Below, in pieces: positions 1-8,476 of a stretch of DNA of 64,000 nucleotides. Position numbers and translations under genes: made by a program. The notes beneath the pieces were generated by a model. The model did not search any database and was not told the DNA's origin. It saw nothing but the letters and a program-made list of their open reading frames with translations. Within the stretch, counting starts at the first letter, position 1. Each line of letters opens with the position of its first letter. Source of the stretch: PoT sp049331405 (GTDB lineage: Bacteria > Planctomycetota > Planctomycetia > Isosphaerales > Isosphaeraceae); NCBI RefSeq assembly GCF_049331405.1, contig NZ_CP186274.1, positions 372,001 to 436,000 on the forward strand. Direction: 5' to 3'.

Positions 1-320
1 ACGTCGCCGAGTAGGATGAGCCTCAATACCACGTAAATTTTGGTCCGAAGTGTGCAAATGGCAATATGGTTCGGGGATTTCGTGAGCCTGGCTCACGCGG
101 CGAGCCTCGGCGTCGGAATGTCAACCCGAGGTGGGCACTGGTCTGGGACTCCTGACGCTCTACAATTGAGGACTGATCGACCTGGCGCCGGCCTCGCGGT
201 TCGACGACCGAATCGCGGCAGGTGGCCATTCCCCTTGGCGGGGAGCCGAGTTCACGAGCCCACGCCGGCGGCAGGATCCCCCAAAGGTTCGTCCCCCCTT
301 CGAGGAGCCTTGCGACACCC
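1..320. other. Window-edge gap upstream of the ApbE-type gene
   Basis: No supportable gene is seen. Open frames here are antisense or out-of-frame continuations without family resemblance. The right end should carry the promoter and leader of the gene starting at 321. A GAGGAG sequence at 303-308 lies about 12 bases before that ATG and may act as its ribosome binding site. Confidence 0.5.
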
Positions 321-1904
321 ATGCCCCGACCCTCATGGATCTTCCCCTGCCTGTTCCTCGCCTGCCTCGGGGCGGGAGGCCTCCGGCACGCCGTCGCGAG
401 CCAGGATTTTGTGTTCAATTATGAAAATGTGATGGGGACGTCCCTCGAGCTGCGCGTCCGGGCCGACGACGAGAAGGCCGCGCACTGGGCCGAGGAGAAG
501 ATCCTGGGGGAGATCGACCGCCTGGGCCGGATCTTCAGCGGCTACGACCGCGAGAGCGAGTTTTCCCGCTGGCAGGCGACGGCGCCGGGCACGCCGACGA
601 AGGTCTCGGCCGAGCTTTATGAGATGCTCGAGGCGAGCGACCGCTGGCGGACGGCGAGCGCGGGGGCCTTCGATCCTCGCGTGCAAGTCCTGACGACACT
701 CTGGACCCGCTGCGCCCGGGAAGGGCGGATGCCCTCGCCCGGGGAAGAGGCCGAGGCCCTGGCCCAACTCGAGGCCCCGGCCTGGCGGCTCGACCCCGCG
801 GTCAGGACGGCCGAGCGGCTCACCGCCTGCCCGCTGAGCCTCAACGCCATTGCCAAGGGGTTCATCGTCGGGAAGGCCTCCGAGGCCGCCCTCAAGGCCG
901 AGCGGGGCATCCGCGGGCTTGTGCTCAACGTCGGCGGCGACCTGCGTGCCCGCGGCGACGTCACCCGGCTCGTCGGCATCGTCGCGCCGACGGCCGACTC
1001 CGAGGCCAGCGACCCCTTCACCTACGTCGAGGTCCGCGACCGCTCCGTGGCCACCAGCGGCAACTCCCATCGCGGGTTCCGCATCCAGGGGGCCTGGTAT
1101 TCTCACATCTTCGATCCCCGCACCGCCCGGCCCGTCGCCGGGGTCGCGAGCGCCACGGTGCTCGCCAAAGATGCGGCCGATGCCGATGCGTTGGCCACGG
1201 CACTGAACGTCCTCACCCCCGCCGAAGGGGTCCGCCTGGTCGAGTCATGCCCCGACGCCGAGTGCCTCGTCATCGCCGCCGACGGTGCCGTCACGCGGAG
1301 CCGAGGCTGGGGCCGTTTCGAGAAGTCGAGGTCGGCCGTCCTGGCCCTGGCCGACGAGAAGGCGGTTCCGGAGAAGAAGGATGAACCGGCGGCCAAGCCC
1401 GCCGCTGCCCCCTGGGGTCGCGAGAATGAGCTCGTCGTGAACTTCGAGATCAACCGGCCCGAGAAGGCGGAGCGGGGCTATCGCCGGCCTTATGTGGCTA
1501 TTTGGGTCGAGGACAAGGATGGATTCCCCGTCCGCAACCTGGTCCTCTGGGTCTCGCACGGCGGCCCGGGGCCGTTCCAGTGGCTCCCCGACCTCAGGCG
1601 CTGGCACAAGTCCGACCAGCCCCGCAAGGCGATCCAGAAGACCGACATGGTCGACGCCATCTCCCGGCCCACGCGGCCCCCGGGCAAGTACACCGTCATC
1701 TGGGACGGCAAGGACGACCTGGGCAAGCCCGTCCCAGCCGGGGAATACACCCTCTACATCGACTCCGCCCGCGAGCACGGGACGTATCAGAATATCCGCA
1801 CGCCGGTGAAGGTCGGCGGTGCGCCGTTCGCCGAGGAACTCAAGGGAAATGCCGAGATCAAGTCCGCCGCCGTCGAGTACCGCAAGAAATCCCGAGGGAA
1901 GTGA
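321..1904 (+). CDS. FAD:protein FMN transferase (ApbE family) fused to a DUF2271 domain
   Basis: 527 residues. ApbE enzymes move FMN from FAD onto Thr/Ser of extracytoplasmic flavoproteins. I chose the ATG at 321 because it opens directly onto a signal peptide (basic start, hydrophobic FPCLFLACLGAGGL). Residues 30-350 show the ApbE pattern: GTSLELRV, SLNAIAKGFIVGKASEAAL, LNVGGDLRARG, then TSGN and a HIFDPRT block, and a late DADALATALNVL segment carrying the expected metal-binding Asp. After a Lys/Pro/Ala linker, residues about 370-520 match DUF2271, a secreted FlgD-like beta domain (NFEINRP, YVAIWVEDKDGFPVRNL, WDGKDDLGKPVPAGEY). The domain-to-domain fusion is the unusual part. The next gene, a PepSY membrane protein, starts 7 bases after the stop, so the two probably form one transcript. 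ApbE assignment is secure; the electron-transfer role is inferred. Confidence 0.88.
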   Translation: MPRPSWIFPCLFLACLGAGGLRHAVASQDFVFNYENVMGTSLELRVRADDEKAAHWAEEKILGEIDRLGRIFSGYDRESEFSRWQATAPGTPTKVSAELYEMLEASDRWRTASAGAFDPRVQVLTTLWTRCAREGRMPSPGEEAEALAQLEAPAWRLDPAVRTAERLTACPLSLNAIAKGFIVGKASEAALKAERGIRGLVLNVGGDLRARGDVTRLVGIVAPTADSEASDPFTYVEVRDRSVATSGNSHRGFRIQGAWYSHIFDPRTARPVAGVASATVLAKDAADADALATALNVLTPAEGVRLVESCPDAECLVIAADGAVTRSRGWGRFEKSRSAVLALADEKAVPEKKDEPAAKPAAAPWGRENELVVNFEINRPEKAERGYRRPYVAIWVEDKDGFPVRNLVLWVSHGGPGPFQWLPDLRRWHKSDQPRKAIQKTDMVDAISRPTRPPGKYTVIWDGKDDLGKPVPAGEYTLYIDSAREHGTYQNIRTPVKVGGAPFAEELKGNAEIKSAAVEYRKKSRGK

Positions 1905-1911
1905 CCCGACG

Positions 1912-2601
1912 ATGACGACGACGGATGTATCTCCCCCCGCCGGGCGCCGCCCGACGCCCCGGCGGAAGCTCTCGATCCGGGTCGCCGCCTGGATGAGGTG
2001 GCTGCATATTTATCTCTCGATGTTCGGCCTCGCCGTGATCCTCTTCTTCGGCGTCACGGGGATCACCCTGAATCACCCGGACTGGTTCCTCGACGGCGCC
2101 GAGCGCCGGGTCGAGGTGGAGGGCAAGGTCAAGCCCGAGTGGCTGCATCGAAGCCCTGCGCCCGGAGCCGGCACGCCGGCGGACGGGCAGCGGGACGGCT
2201 CGGAACAGGTCGACAAGCTTGAGGTCGTCGAGCACCTCCGCAGGACGCACGGCATCCGGGGCGCCCTGGTCGAGTTCCGGGTCGACGAGAGCGAGTGCAT
2301 GGTGACCTTCAAGGGCCCCGGATACGCCGCCGACGCCTTCATCCAGCGCGATTCGGGGCAGTACAACCTCACCGAGTCGTACCACGGCCTCCTCGCGCTC
2401 ATCAATGACCTGCACAAGGGGCGCGACACCGGGCCCGTCTGGTCGGTCCTCATCGACGTCTCGGCCTTGCTGATGGCCGTTGTCTCGCTGACCGGCCTGG
2501 TGCTTTTGTTCTATTTAAAGCTGCGTCGAGGCCCCGGCCTGGTGGTGGCCCTGGTGGGGACGTTGGCGGCGTTCGCGGTCTACTGGCTGGGGGTCCCCTG
2601 A
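1912..2601 (+). CDS. PepSY-associated transmembrane protein
   Basis: 229 residues. Starts at the ATG 7 bases after the ApbE-DUF2271 stop; the longer frame upstream overlaps that gene and is not used. After a basic, Pro-rich N-terminus, the first membrane helix is around residues 30-55 (WLHIYLSMFGLAVILFFGVTG, followed by ITLNHP, the usual PepSY-TM signature). An extracytoplasmic segment of about 100 residues follows and includes ESYHGLLALINDLHKGRDTG. Two C-terminal helices are around 180-227. PepSY-TM proteins often sit beside ApbE or DUF2271 genes in systems that pass electrons across the inner membrane to flavinylated or haem/iron-reducing partners. That role is inferred from the neighbour. 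No cytochrome motif or flavin attachment motif is seen in this protein itself. Confidence 0.8.
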   Translation: MTTTDVSPPAGRRPTPRRKLSIRVAAWMRWLHIYLSMFGLAVILFFGVTGITLNHPDWFLDGAERRVEVEGKVKPEWLHRSPAPGAGTPADGQRDGSEQVDKLEVVEHLRRTHGIRGALVEFRVDESECMVTFKGPGYAADAFIQRDSGQYNLTESYHGLLALINDLHKGRDTGPVWSVLIDVSALLMAVVSLTGLVLLFYLKLRRGPGLVVALVGTLAAFAVYWLGVP

Positions 2602-2615
2602 ACGTTTGTCCGAGT

Positions 2616-2637
2616 GCCCAACCCGTTTTGGGCTTTT
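2616..2637 (+). terminator. Short hairpin followed by T run after the PepSY gene
   Basis: GCCCAA (2616-2621) pairs with TTGGGC (2628-2633), followed at once by TTTT. It lies 15 bases past the PepSY stop and before the flippase gene. The stem is only 6 bp, so it is a weak intrinsic terminator candidate. Confidence 0.45.
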
Positions 2638-2715
2638 GGATAGACGGGTAGGTGGGCTATGATCTGGACCCAGACCAGGGTAACGAATGGATTCTCCGAT
2701 CCAAGGAAGGAACGC

Positions 2716-4314
2716 GTGACCTCGGCCACCACGACCCCCACCAATGCGCGAGTCCTGCCCCCCGTGCTCGGCCGCCTGGCCAGTGGCACATTCTGGTTGG
2801 CGCTCCGCACGCCCCTCCAGGCAGTCTTCACCTTCTGGACGGTCCGCCTGACCCTCGAGTCCCTCGGCGCGGCCAAGATGGGAGCCTACTCGCTCGCCTG
2901 GAGCTTCGGCTTCCTCCAGTTCCTGCTCGAGTTCGGCATCGGCTCGGCGCTCCAGCGTCAGGTCTCCGACCGCTACACGCGCGGGGATCGCCTCGGCGTG
3001 AATCGCGCCATCGCCTGCGGCATGAACTTCTACGCGGTCGTGGCCTTGATCCAGGTCGCCGCCCTGATGACCCTGGCCTACGTCGTGATGCCGAGGTCGG
3101 AGTACAGCGGCGAGTCCTACTCCTTGATCATCAAGGTGCTCTGGCTCCAGGCGCTCACGGCCCCCTGCTACGGGATCTCGATGGTCGTCTCCAGCGTCCT
3201 GCAGGCGGCCAGGCGATACGAGTTCATCCCCAGGCTCGAGGTCGGGGTCGTCATCATCCGGTTCCTGTTGCTCTGGGGAGGGGTCCGGCTCGGCGTCGAC
3301 TTCTTCAACATCCTGGTCGCCCAGACGGCGGCGCAGGTCGGCCTGGTGCTGGTCCCGGCGATCTGGGTGATGTCGCGCGAGCTCGGCTACGCCCCGCATT
3401 TCTCGGGAGCCCGCTGGGCCGACTTCAAGCCCTTGCTGCACATCAGCTTCTACATGTTCCTGATGCAACTCAGCGTGGTGCTGGCGGACCGGATCGACGC
3501 CTCGATCCTGGGCTTCGCGCTCCCGGCCGAGGCCGGCGAGATGGCCAATACGATCTACGCGATCATCAGCAAGCCCTTCGTGCAGATCCGGATGACCGGT
3601 TGGATGCTGGCGTCGATGGTCATGCCGGCCGTGGCAAGTCTCGCGGCGGCGAGCGATGAGGAAGGCCTCGACCGGATGAAGTACGACGCCCCGAGGCTCC
3701 ACCTCGGGCTCCTGCTGCCGGTCGGGATCCTCGCCTGGATCTACGCCGCCCCGTTCCTCTCGCTCTGGGTCGGGGATCGGCTGGTGAACGCGGCGGGGCT
3801 GGCCCCGCAGATGCGGCTCTTCCTGCTCGCGACGATCCCGCTGATCATCGGCATCCAGGTGCAGATGGCGATCGGCATGAACAAGGTCTCGGTGATCGCC
3901 ATCTCCACGCTCTGCGGCGCCCTGATCAACCTGCCGATCAGCTATGCCCTGACCATCCAGCTCGGCGACGTCCGCGGCGTGATCTGGGGGACGGTCCTCA
4001 CCACGATCGTCTCCAACCTGCTCGTGCCGGGTGCCTACATCTGGCGCGTCCTGAAGATCAACCCGGCTACTTATTGCTCGAGGACGCTCTCGGCTCCCCT
4101 GGCCGGGGCCGCGGCGCTCCTGGCCGTCTCCTTGCTCTGCCGATACCTGGTCCCGATCGAGCTGGGAACCTCCGCCTTCCAGCGGGCGGTTCCCCTCGTC
4201 GCCCACCTGAGCATGGGCTGCGTCGCGTATCTCCTGGGATACTTCTGCGTTGCGGCCGGGCGATCCGACCTCGACACGATGATCCGCCTCGTGCGATCCA
4301 GGATCGGCGGCTGA
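2716..4314 (+). CDS. Polysaccharide flippase-like membrane protein (Wzx/MATE-MviN superfamily)
   Basis: 532 residues from a GTG at 2716, chosen because AAGGAAGG at 2703-2710 is well spaced before it; an in-frame ATG at 2659 has no such site. The chain is hydrophobic with about 12-14 predicted helices. It begins after LGRLASGTFWLALRTPLQAV, typical of the amphipathic lipid-facing start of polysaccharide flippases. Basic loops separate helix pairs (RRYEFIPRLEV; RELGYAPHFSG). Members of this superfamily turn lipid-linked oligosaccharides across the inner membrane for O-antigen, exopolysaccharide or capsule assembly. No glycosyltransferase or polymerase gene is adjacent, so the substrate cannot be guessed. 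A hairpin follows the gene at 4349-4384. Confidence 0.8.
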   Translation: MTSATTTPTNARVLPPVLGRLASGTFWLALRTPLQAVFTFWTVRLTLESLGAAKMGAYSLAWSFGFLQFLLEFGIGSALQRQVSDRYTRGDRLGVNRAIACGMNFYAVVALIQVAALMTLAYVVMPRSEYSGESYSLIIKVLWLQALTAPCYGISMVVSSVLQAARRYEFIPRLEVGVVIIRFLLLWGGVRLGVDFFNILVAQTAAQVGLVLVPAIWVMSRELGYAPHFSGARWADFKPLLHISFYMFLMQLSVVLADRIDASILGFALPAEAGEMANTIYAIISKPFVQIRMTGWMLASMVMPAVASLAAASDEEGLDRMKYDAPRLHLGLLLPVGILAWIYAAPFLSLWVGDRLVNAAGLAPQMRLFLLATIPLIIGIQVQMAIGMNKVSVIAISTLCGALINLPISYALTIQLGDVRGVIWGTVLTTIVSNLLVPGAYIWRVLKINPATYCSRTLSAPLAGAAALLAVSLLCRYLVPIELGTSAFQRAVPLVAHLSMGCVAYLLGYFCVAAGRSDLDTMIRLVRSRIGG

Positions 4315-4348
4315 GGGCCCAGGGCCGCTCTTTGATCGCGAGAGAATG

Positions 4349-4384
4349 GGAAGGCGTCGGGGATGAAGGTTCCCGACGCCTTCC
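4349..4384 (+). terminator. 13-bp perfect hairpin after the flippase gene
   Basis: GGAAGGCGTCGGG (4349-4361) pairs perfectly with CCCGACGCCTTCC (4372-4384) around a 10-base loop, 34 bases after the flippase stop. There is no T run, so it may terminate, stabilise the 3' end, or mark separate transcription of the next gene. Confidence 0.6.
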
Positions 4385-4462
4385 GCGAGCACCCTCGTCG
4401 TCTTACACTGGCGTGAGGGATGATCTCGGGCGTTCGCCCGAACTTCGAGTCGAGGTTTCTCC

Positions 4463-5041
4463 GTGTCCGCGAGCAACGACATTCCGCCTGATCGACGCTT
4501 GCGCCGATTCCGGGTCGATGGCTTCGCTCAGGCCCGTTCGACCGTCGGGCCGTTCGAGCTCCCGTTCTTCTCCGGGCGACACTTCGTGGTCGGCGCGGGG
4601 GTCGTCTTCCTGCTGATCTGCGGCGTGCTCTCGCTGGCCTTTCGCGACTGGCGCTCCCACTATGATCGTCGCGCCCGGTTCGGGATTCAGGTCGTGGCCC
4701 CGGCCATCGACCCGCTGGGCAAGGTCGTCGCGCAAGGCGTCGCCCCGGCCGCCTGGCAGCGGGCCGTGGACGACACCCACGCGATGCTCGCCACCTTGAC
4801 GAGCTCGAACCTCGTCGACCTCGCCGGTCTGCAGGCCCTGCATGACGAGATCGACGCGAGGGTCGCCCGCTCTCGCCCCGAGACGGCCCTCGCCGAGCTC
4901 TCGTCCCTCTGGGATGACCTCAGCGACCGCGCCGAGCCCGTCATCGCCGTCCGCCACCCCCGCCCGAAGATCCTCCTGCCCCGCACCGTGAAGGACCCGC
5001 GAAGCCTGCGCAAGACCGAGGACTCTCATCTGAACAAGTGA
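4463..5041 (+). CDS. Hypothetical single-pass membrane protein
   Basis: 192 residues from a GTG at 4463 (VSASNDIPPDRRL...). The hydrophilic N-terminal 45 residues precede one clear transmembrane helix at about residues 47-65 (VVGAGVVFLLICGVLSLAF). About 125 residues on the other side look helical and charged, with no motif I recognise. They include IQVVAPAIDPLGKVV and a Leu/Ala-rich helix around DLAGLQALHDEIDARV. The topology suggests a soluble domain anchored to the inner membrane. No function is assigned. It lies between a hairpin and a gene-free stretch of about 780 bases, so it is probably monocistronic. Confidence 0.65.
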   Translation: MSASNDIPPDRRLRRFRVDGFAQARSTVGPFELPFFSGRHFVVGAGVVFLLICGVLSLAFRDWRSHYDRRARFGIQVVAPAIDPLGKVVAQGVAPAAWQRAVDDTHAMLATLTSSNLVDLAGLQALHDEIDARVARSRPETALAELSSLWDDLSDRAEPVIAVRHPRPKILLPRTVKDPRSLRKTEDSHLNK

Positions 5042-5817
5042 ATGAGATAGGCTGTGCCCGATGGATCCTAGGGCCGCTCTGGGAAGATCCGGTGAATTCG
5101 GCTCGGGCCTTCCCATCCTTGAGCAAATCGGCCGCTTGATTCCCAGGCGGACGCCGTAGGAATTCCCTCCCATTCGCCCTGCTGTCGGCCGAATTGTGGT
5201 GAAGATAGCCCCCGAACCCCATCCCCGAGGCGTTCTCCCGAGCGTCATGATCCGAAATGCGCTCCACAATGCGTTCGGTTTTCTTTGTTTGTCATTGTTA
5301 ACTTATCGTTCATTTTGCCCCTCATGCGGTGATGATATCGCCTGGACGATGTTGCATTTTCGATTCGTCTGTCGAACATATTCGTGATCTAATTCTCGTC
5401 AGCTTGCAGGATCTGGGCAGGAAGTTATTCCTTTCAGGCCGCGGAAGATGCGGGGTTTGGTTGAGTAGTAACGGATTTTGAGAAATGAGATTCTCGATAT
5501 CACACGCTGATTATTAAGATGCGCAGAATAAGTGCAAAATGCCGATGGGGCTACGTTGACATTTAAGTGGTATCAGGCGATTTTATTTAAAGCCCTAAAT
5601 CGGGGGGAATTGGCGAATTGTGCCTGTTTGGCACGTTCGTTGATTGTGGGCTGATTCCGCAATGTGTGCGGCCAATGTGAAGTCGCGGGCCGGTGAGGCG
5701 CGGACGGCGTCGAAGGTACGCCTGCCGTGAAGGTCCGTCGAAGTCCGGGGCTTCGCCCCGAGGCCGACGCATGGCGAGTCAACTGGGACTGACAACGCGA
5801 GGGAGGAGATTCAGAGC
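5042..5817. other. Gene-free, AT-richer stretch upstream of the YTV-repeat gene
   Basis: No convincing gene. Roughly 5270-5650 is visibly AT-richer than the surrounding coding DNA, with many T/A runs. A perfect TTGACA occurs at 5556-5561, but the -10 candidates behind it (5579-5589) match TATAAT poorly, so I do not call a promoter. A short frame at 5196-5387 has no ribosome binding site or family likeness. The region probably holds the promoter and long leader of the gene at 5818. Confidence 0.5.
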
Positions 5818-7245
5818 ATGGCATTGAGATATGCGAGCGCCAAGATTGCGGCGGTGACCCTGGCGGTGCTGGGTACGGCCCCGTCCGCATGGGCTTCGTA
5901 CGGCGGTGGTGCCTTCCACAAGTGTGCCCCGGCTCCTTGCACGCCGGCGGTGGCTCCGGTCGCCGGCTGCGTCCCGGTGGCCGTGGCGTGCGCCCCTCAG
6001 TATCAGACGGTCTATCAGACCTGCTATCGGACCGTTTATGACACGGTCTATGAGAACCAGCCGACCACCGTCTATCAGACCCGCTTCCGCACCGAGTATC
6101 GCACCGAGAACTACACGGTGACGCGGGCCGTCCCCGAGACGACCTTCCAGGAACGCCGCTACACGGTGACGCGGGCCGTCCCGCAGACGACCTATCAGCA
6201 GCGCACCTACACGGTGACGAAGGCGATCCCCGAGACGACCTACCAGCAGCGCACCTACACGGTGACGAAGGCGATCCCCGAGACGACCTACCAGCAGCGC
6301 ACCTACACGGTGACGAAGGCGGTCCCGCAGACCACCTATCAGCAGCGCAAGTACACCGTCGTGCGGGCCGTCCCGCAGACGACCTACCAGCAGCGCAAGT
6401 ACACGGTGACGAAGGCGGTCCCCCAGACCACTTACCAGCAGCGCACCCGGTCGGTCATGACCCCGGTCGCGAAGACGGTCTACGTCAACCAGTGCTATTA
6501 CGAGAATGAGCCGGTCACCACCACCCGCCAGGTCACCGAGCAGGTGCCCGTGGCGAGCGGCCAGGCGACCCCGAGCGGCCAGGCGACCCCGAGCGCCCAG
6601 TCGGCCCCCCAGTACCAGACCGTGACCCGCGACGTCACCGAGACGCACTATGTCCGCGTGACCAAGACCCGGCAGGTCCCGGTCCAGACCACCGAGTACG
6701 TCTGCGAGCAGAAGGTGGAAACCTTCCCGGTCCAGACCGTCCAGTATGTCCCGGAGGAGAAGGTCGAGACGATCCCGGTCCAGACCGTCAACTACGTTCC
6801 CGAAGAGAAGGTCGAGACGATCCCGGTCCAGACCGTCAACTACGTGAACGAGCAGAAGGTAGAGAGCGTGCCCGTCCAGACCGTCCGCTATGTGAATGAG
6901 CAGAAGGTCGAGAGCGTGCCCGTCCAGACCGTCCGCTACGTGAACGAGCAGAAGGTCGAGACCATCCCGGTCCAGACCGTCAACTACGTGAACGAAGAGA
7001 AGGTCGAGCGGATCCCGGTCCAGACCGTCCGCTACGTCAGCGAGCCGGCCACGCGTCAGGTCCCCGTCACCGTGCCCGAACAGGTCCCGGTGACCGTGAA
7101 CCACACCGTCTGCCGCACCGTGGCCCGCCAGGTCGCGTATCAGGTCCCCGTCCAGGTCCCCGTCGCCCCGATTGTGCAGGCCGCCCCGGCCCCGGTGCCG
7201 GCTCCGGCCCCCGCGCCGAGCCCCCAGGGCTCCCCGCAGCAGTAA
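5818..7245 (+). CDS. Secreted YTV-repeat protein of planctomycete type
   Basis: 475 residues. The ATG is preceded by GGGAGGAG at 5801-5808. A signal peptide (KIAAVTLAVLGTAPSAWA) ends near residue 27. A Cys-containing segment follows (CAPAPCTPAVAPVAGC), then Tyr-Gln-Thr-rich lead-in. Residues 99-210 hold seven 16-residue repeats of the form YTVT(K/R)A(V/I)P(Q/E)TT(Y/F)QQR. After a linker with two Cys and GQATPS repeats, residues 288-415 hold eight 16-residue repeats of the form PVQTV(N/R)YV(N/P)E(E/Q)KVE(T/S). The C-terminus is Val/Pro-rich and ends in a Pro-Ala tail. YTV repeats were named from Rhodopirellula baltica proteins and their function is unknown. The alternating polar/beta-branched pattern suggests an extended beta structure in the periplasm or cell envelope. 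A strong terminator follows at 7338. Confidence 0.85.
   Translation: MALRYASAKIAAVTLAVLGTAPSAWASYGGGAFHKCAPAPCTPAVAPVAGCVPVAVACAPQYQTVYQTCYRTVYDTVYENQPTTVYQTRFRTEYRTENYTVTRAVPETTFQERRYTVTRAVPQTTYQQRTYTVTKAIPETTYQQRTYTVTKAIPETTYQQRTYTVTKAVPQTTYQQRKYTVVRAVPQTTYQQRKYTVTKAVPQTTYQQRTRSVMTPVAKTVYVNQCYYENEPVTTTRQVTEQVPVASGQATPSGQATPSAQSAPQYQTVTRDVTETHYVRVTKTRQVPVQTTEYVCEQKVETFPVQTVQYVPEEKVETIPVQTVNYVPEEKVETIPVQTVNYVNEQKVESVPVQTVRYVNEQKVESVPVQTVRYVNEQKVETIPVQTVNYVNEEKVERIPVQTVRYVSEPATRQVPVTVPEQVPVTVNHTVCRTVARQVAYQVPVQVPVAPIVQAAPAPVPAPAPAPSPQGSPQQ
6112..6447 (+). repeat. Seven 48-bp tandem repeats (YTV type)
   Basis: Each unit encodes 16 residues beginning Tyr-Thr-Val. Units start at 6112, 6160, 6208, 6256, 6304, 6352 and 6400. 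Units three and four are almost identical at DNA level, while outer ones differ, as expected of repeat expansion from the middle. The region following, at 6448, keeps only a trace of the pattern (TRSVMTPVAKTVY). Confidence 0.9.
6679..7062 (+). repeat. Eight 48-bp tandem repeats (PVQTV type)
   Basis: A second array in the same gene with the same 48-bp period but a different 16-residue motif, PVQTV-x-YV-x-E-x-KVE. Units begin every 48 bases from 6679. The first (PVQTTEYVCEQKVETF) and last (ending SEPATRQV) are degenerate. Units four to six are nearly identical. Confidence 0.88.
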
Positions 7246-7337
7246 TGTCGTGAGTAGTCCGGAGACGACAGGGATCCCGGGATCATCCGGTCGAACGGAA
7301 TGATCCCACGGGCCTCATCCTCCCCTCATTTCTCGAC

Positions 7338-7381
7338 CGAGACGCGTCACCTCCCTCAAAGGCGACGCGTCTCGTTTTTTT
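7338..7381 (+). terminator. Strong intrinsic terminator of the YTV gene
   Basis: CGAGACGCGTC (7338-7348) pairs perfectly with GACGCGTCTCG (7364-7374) around a 15-base loop and is followed by seven T (7375-7381). It is the clearest classic terminator in the window, about 90 bases after the YTV stop. Confidence 0.9.
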
Positions 7382-7638
7382 ATGGCCCGAACTTATCCAG
7401 GCCCGCGGTAAGCCTCGCCGACGGCAGGTCACCCACGGCCATCGCGGACGGCAAGTGCGTGAGGAATGTCATGGTAATTTTAATTTATGTTCACATGGTG
7501 ATTATTATGAGATGCGGGAATCTTCAGGGTCGCCCTCGTCGGCGGAGGGTGCAGTTCGACGCCTCATGAGGAGGGCACTGGCCGGATGGAGCAGGGCGGG
7601 GGAGTCGGCGAAAAAGTGCGAGGCCCTAAAGCGAGCCA

Positions 7639-7665
7639 AGGCGGTCGACCCAGGGTCGACCGCCT
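7639..7665. repeat. 12-bp inverted repeat, stem-loop
   Basis: AGGCGGTCGACC (7639-7650) and GGTCGACCGCCT (7654-7665) are perfect reverse complements around a 3-base loop. A run of five T follows about 13 bases later. It may be a terminator of an unseen transcript or simply a structured spacer. Confidence 0.6.
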
Positions 7666-8476
7666 CGACGGGCGGAGTTTTTCTATCGTGGTGACTTCCA
7701 CGCAGGCTGGGCACTCCCGCCTAATCCCTCGCCTGCGTTCACCAACTCGCATCCATGGAGACTGCATCCAGGAGGAACATTATCACATGAAATCAAAATT
7801 TTCTAGATTTTGTAGAGATTTTCTCAAGTGCTAAAACCTCGATAACCAGGTCAGGTGTTTCGAAGGGAAAGGTCTCGCAGGCAAGTATGCGTTCTGGTCA
7901 ATCGCGAGCGAATCTGCTGGATCTTCTGCATGTCGGCATATCTTGTGATACTGGGTTGTGTTGCTTATTTTGTGTAAGCGGACTGGTCGCCCTTTGGCCT
8001 CAAGGTGGTCTGTCTTGCCTCGATGGAAATCTCGGTCTCGCCGGATCTGTTCCCTTATTCTTCTTGAATTGCTTTGCTTGTCGCGAACGTTGCTGTCGCA
8101 GACGTGACTTTAGTAAGGAAATGTCTCTGTCTTAAAATATTGCGAAATTCCACGAACCTAGGGTCATACGCAGGATGGAGCGTCTTGCAAACCATCCGCG
8201 GGATGGACGCGTCCCGGCAAGTTGCCCCGGCGGCCTTTCCGGAGGCGAACCTGACCGAACGGAATTGAGGACTCGAGCTGGCAGCGTACGTCGCTACTTA
8301 TTGACTTAATCAAGAAACGGAGCCCTGGGAATAGCGGTCGGCCGCCGAATTTCTCGGTTTGGGCGGACACGCCCAGGGTCTTGCGGGTAGCCATCGCTTC
8401 AAATAGGTCGCACGCCTCATCGCGTGCCTTCGATCTCTCGGCCGTTCCGCAGGGTTCTAGTGAATCGATTCTCGGC

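Larger units (their letters stand above)
7246..8476. other. 1.2-kb gene-poor, AT-richer region
   Basis: Between the YTV gene and ksgA, and notably AT-richer than its surroundings (for example 7780-7850 and 8080-8160). It contains the terminator at 7338 and a stem-loop at 7639. It also has a 15-codon open frame (7787-7834, MKSKFSRFCRDFLKC) with AGGAGG at 7770-7775 and an 11-base spacer. Longer frames at 7300-7569 and 7887-8135 lack ribosome binding sites and any recognisable composition, so I do not call them. No tRNA or known ncRNA shape was recognised. Confidence 0.5.

Noticed and set aside
2515..4482. 655-residue antisense frame over the flippase
   Set aside because: Arg/Asp/Gln-rich composition typical of shadow frames; the plus strand encodes a membrane protein with proper helices.
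7887..8135. 82-residue Cys-rich frame in the AT-richer region
   Set aside because: It looks hydrophobic with several Cys, but has no ribosome site and lies in an AT-rich stretch where codons for these residues arise by chance.
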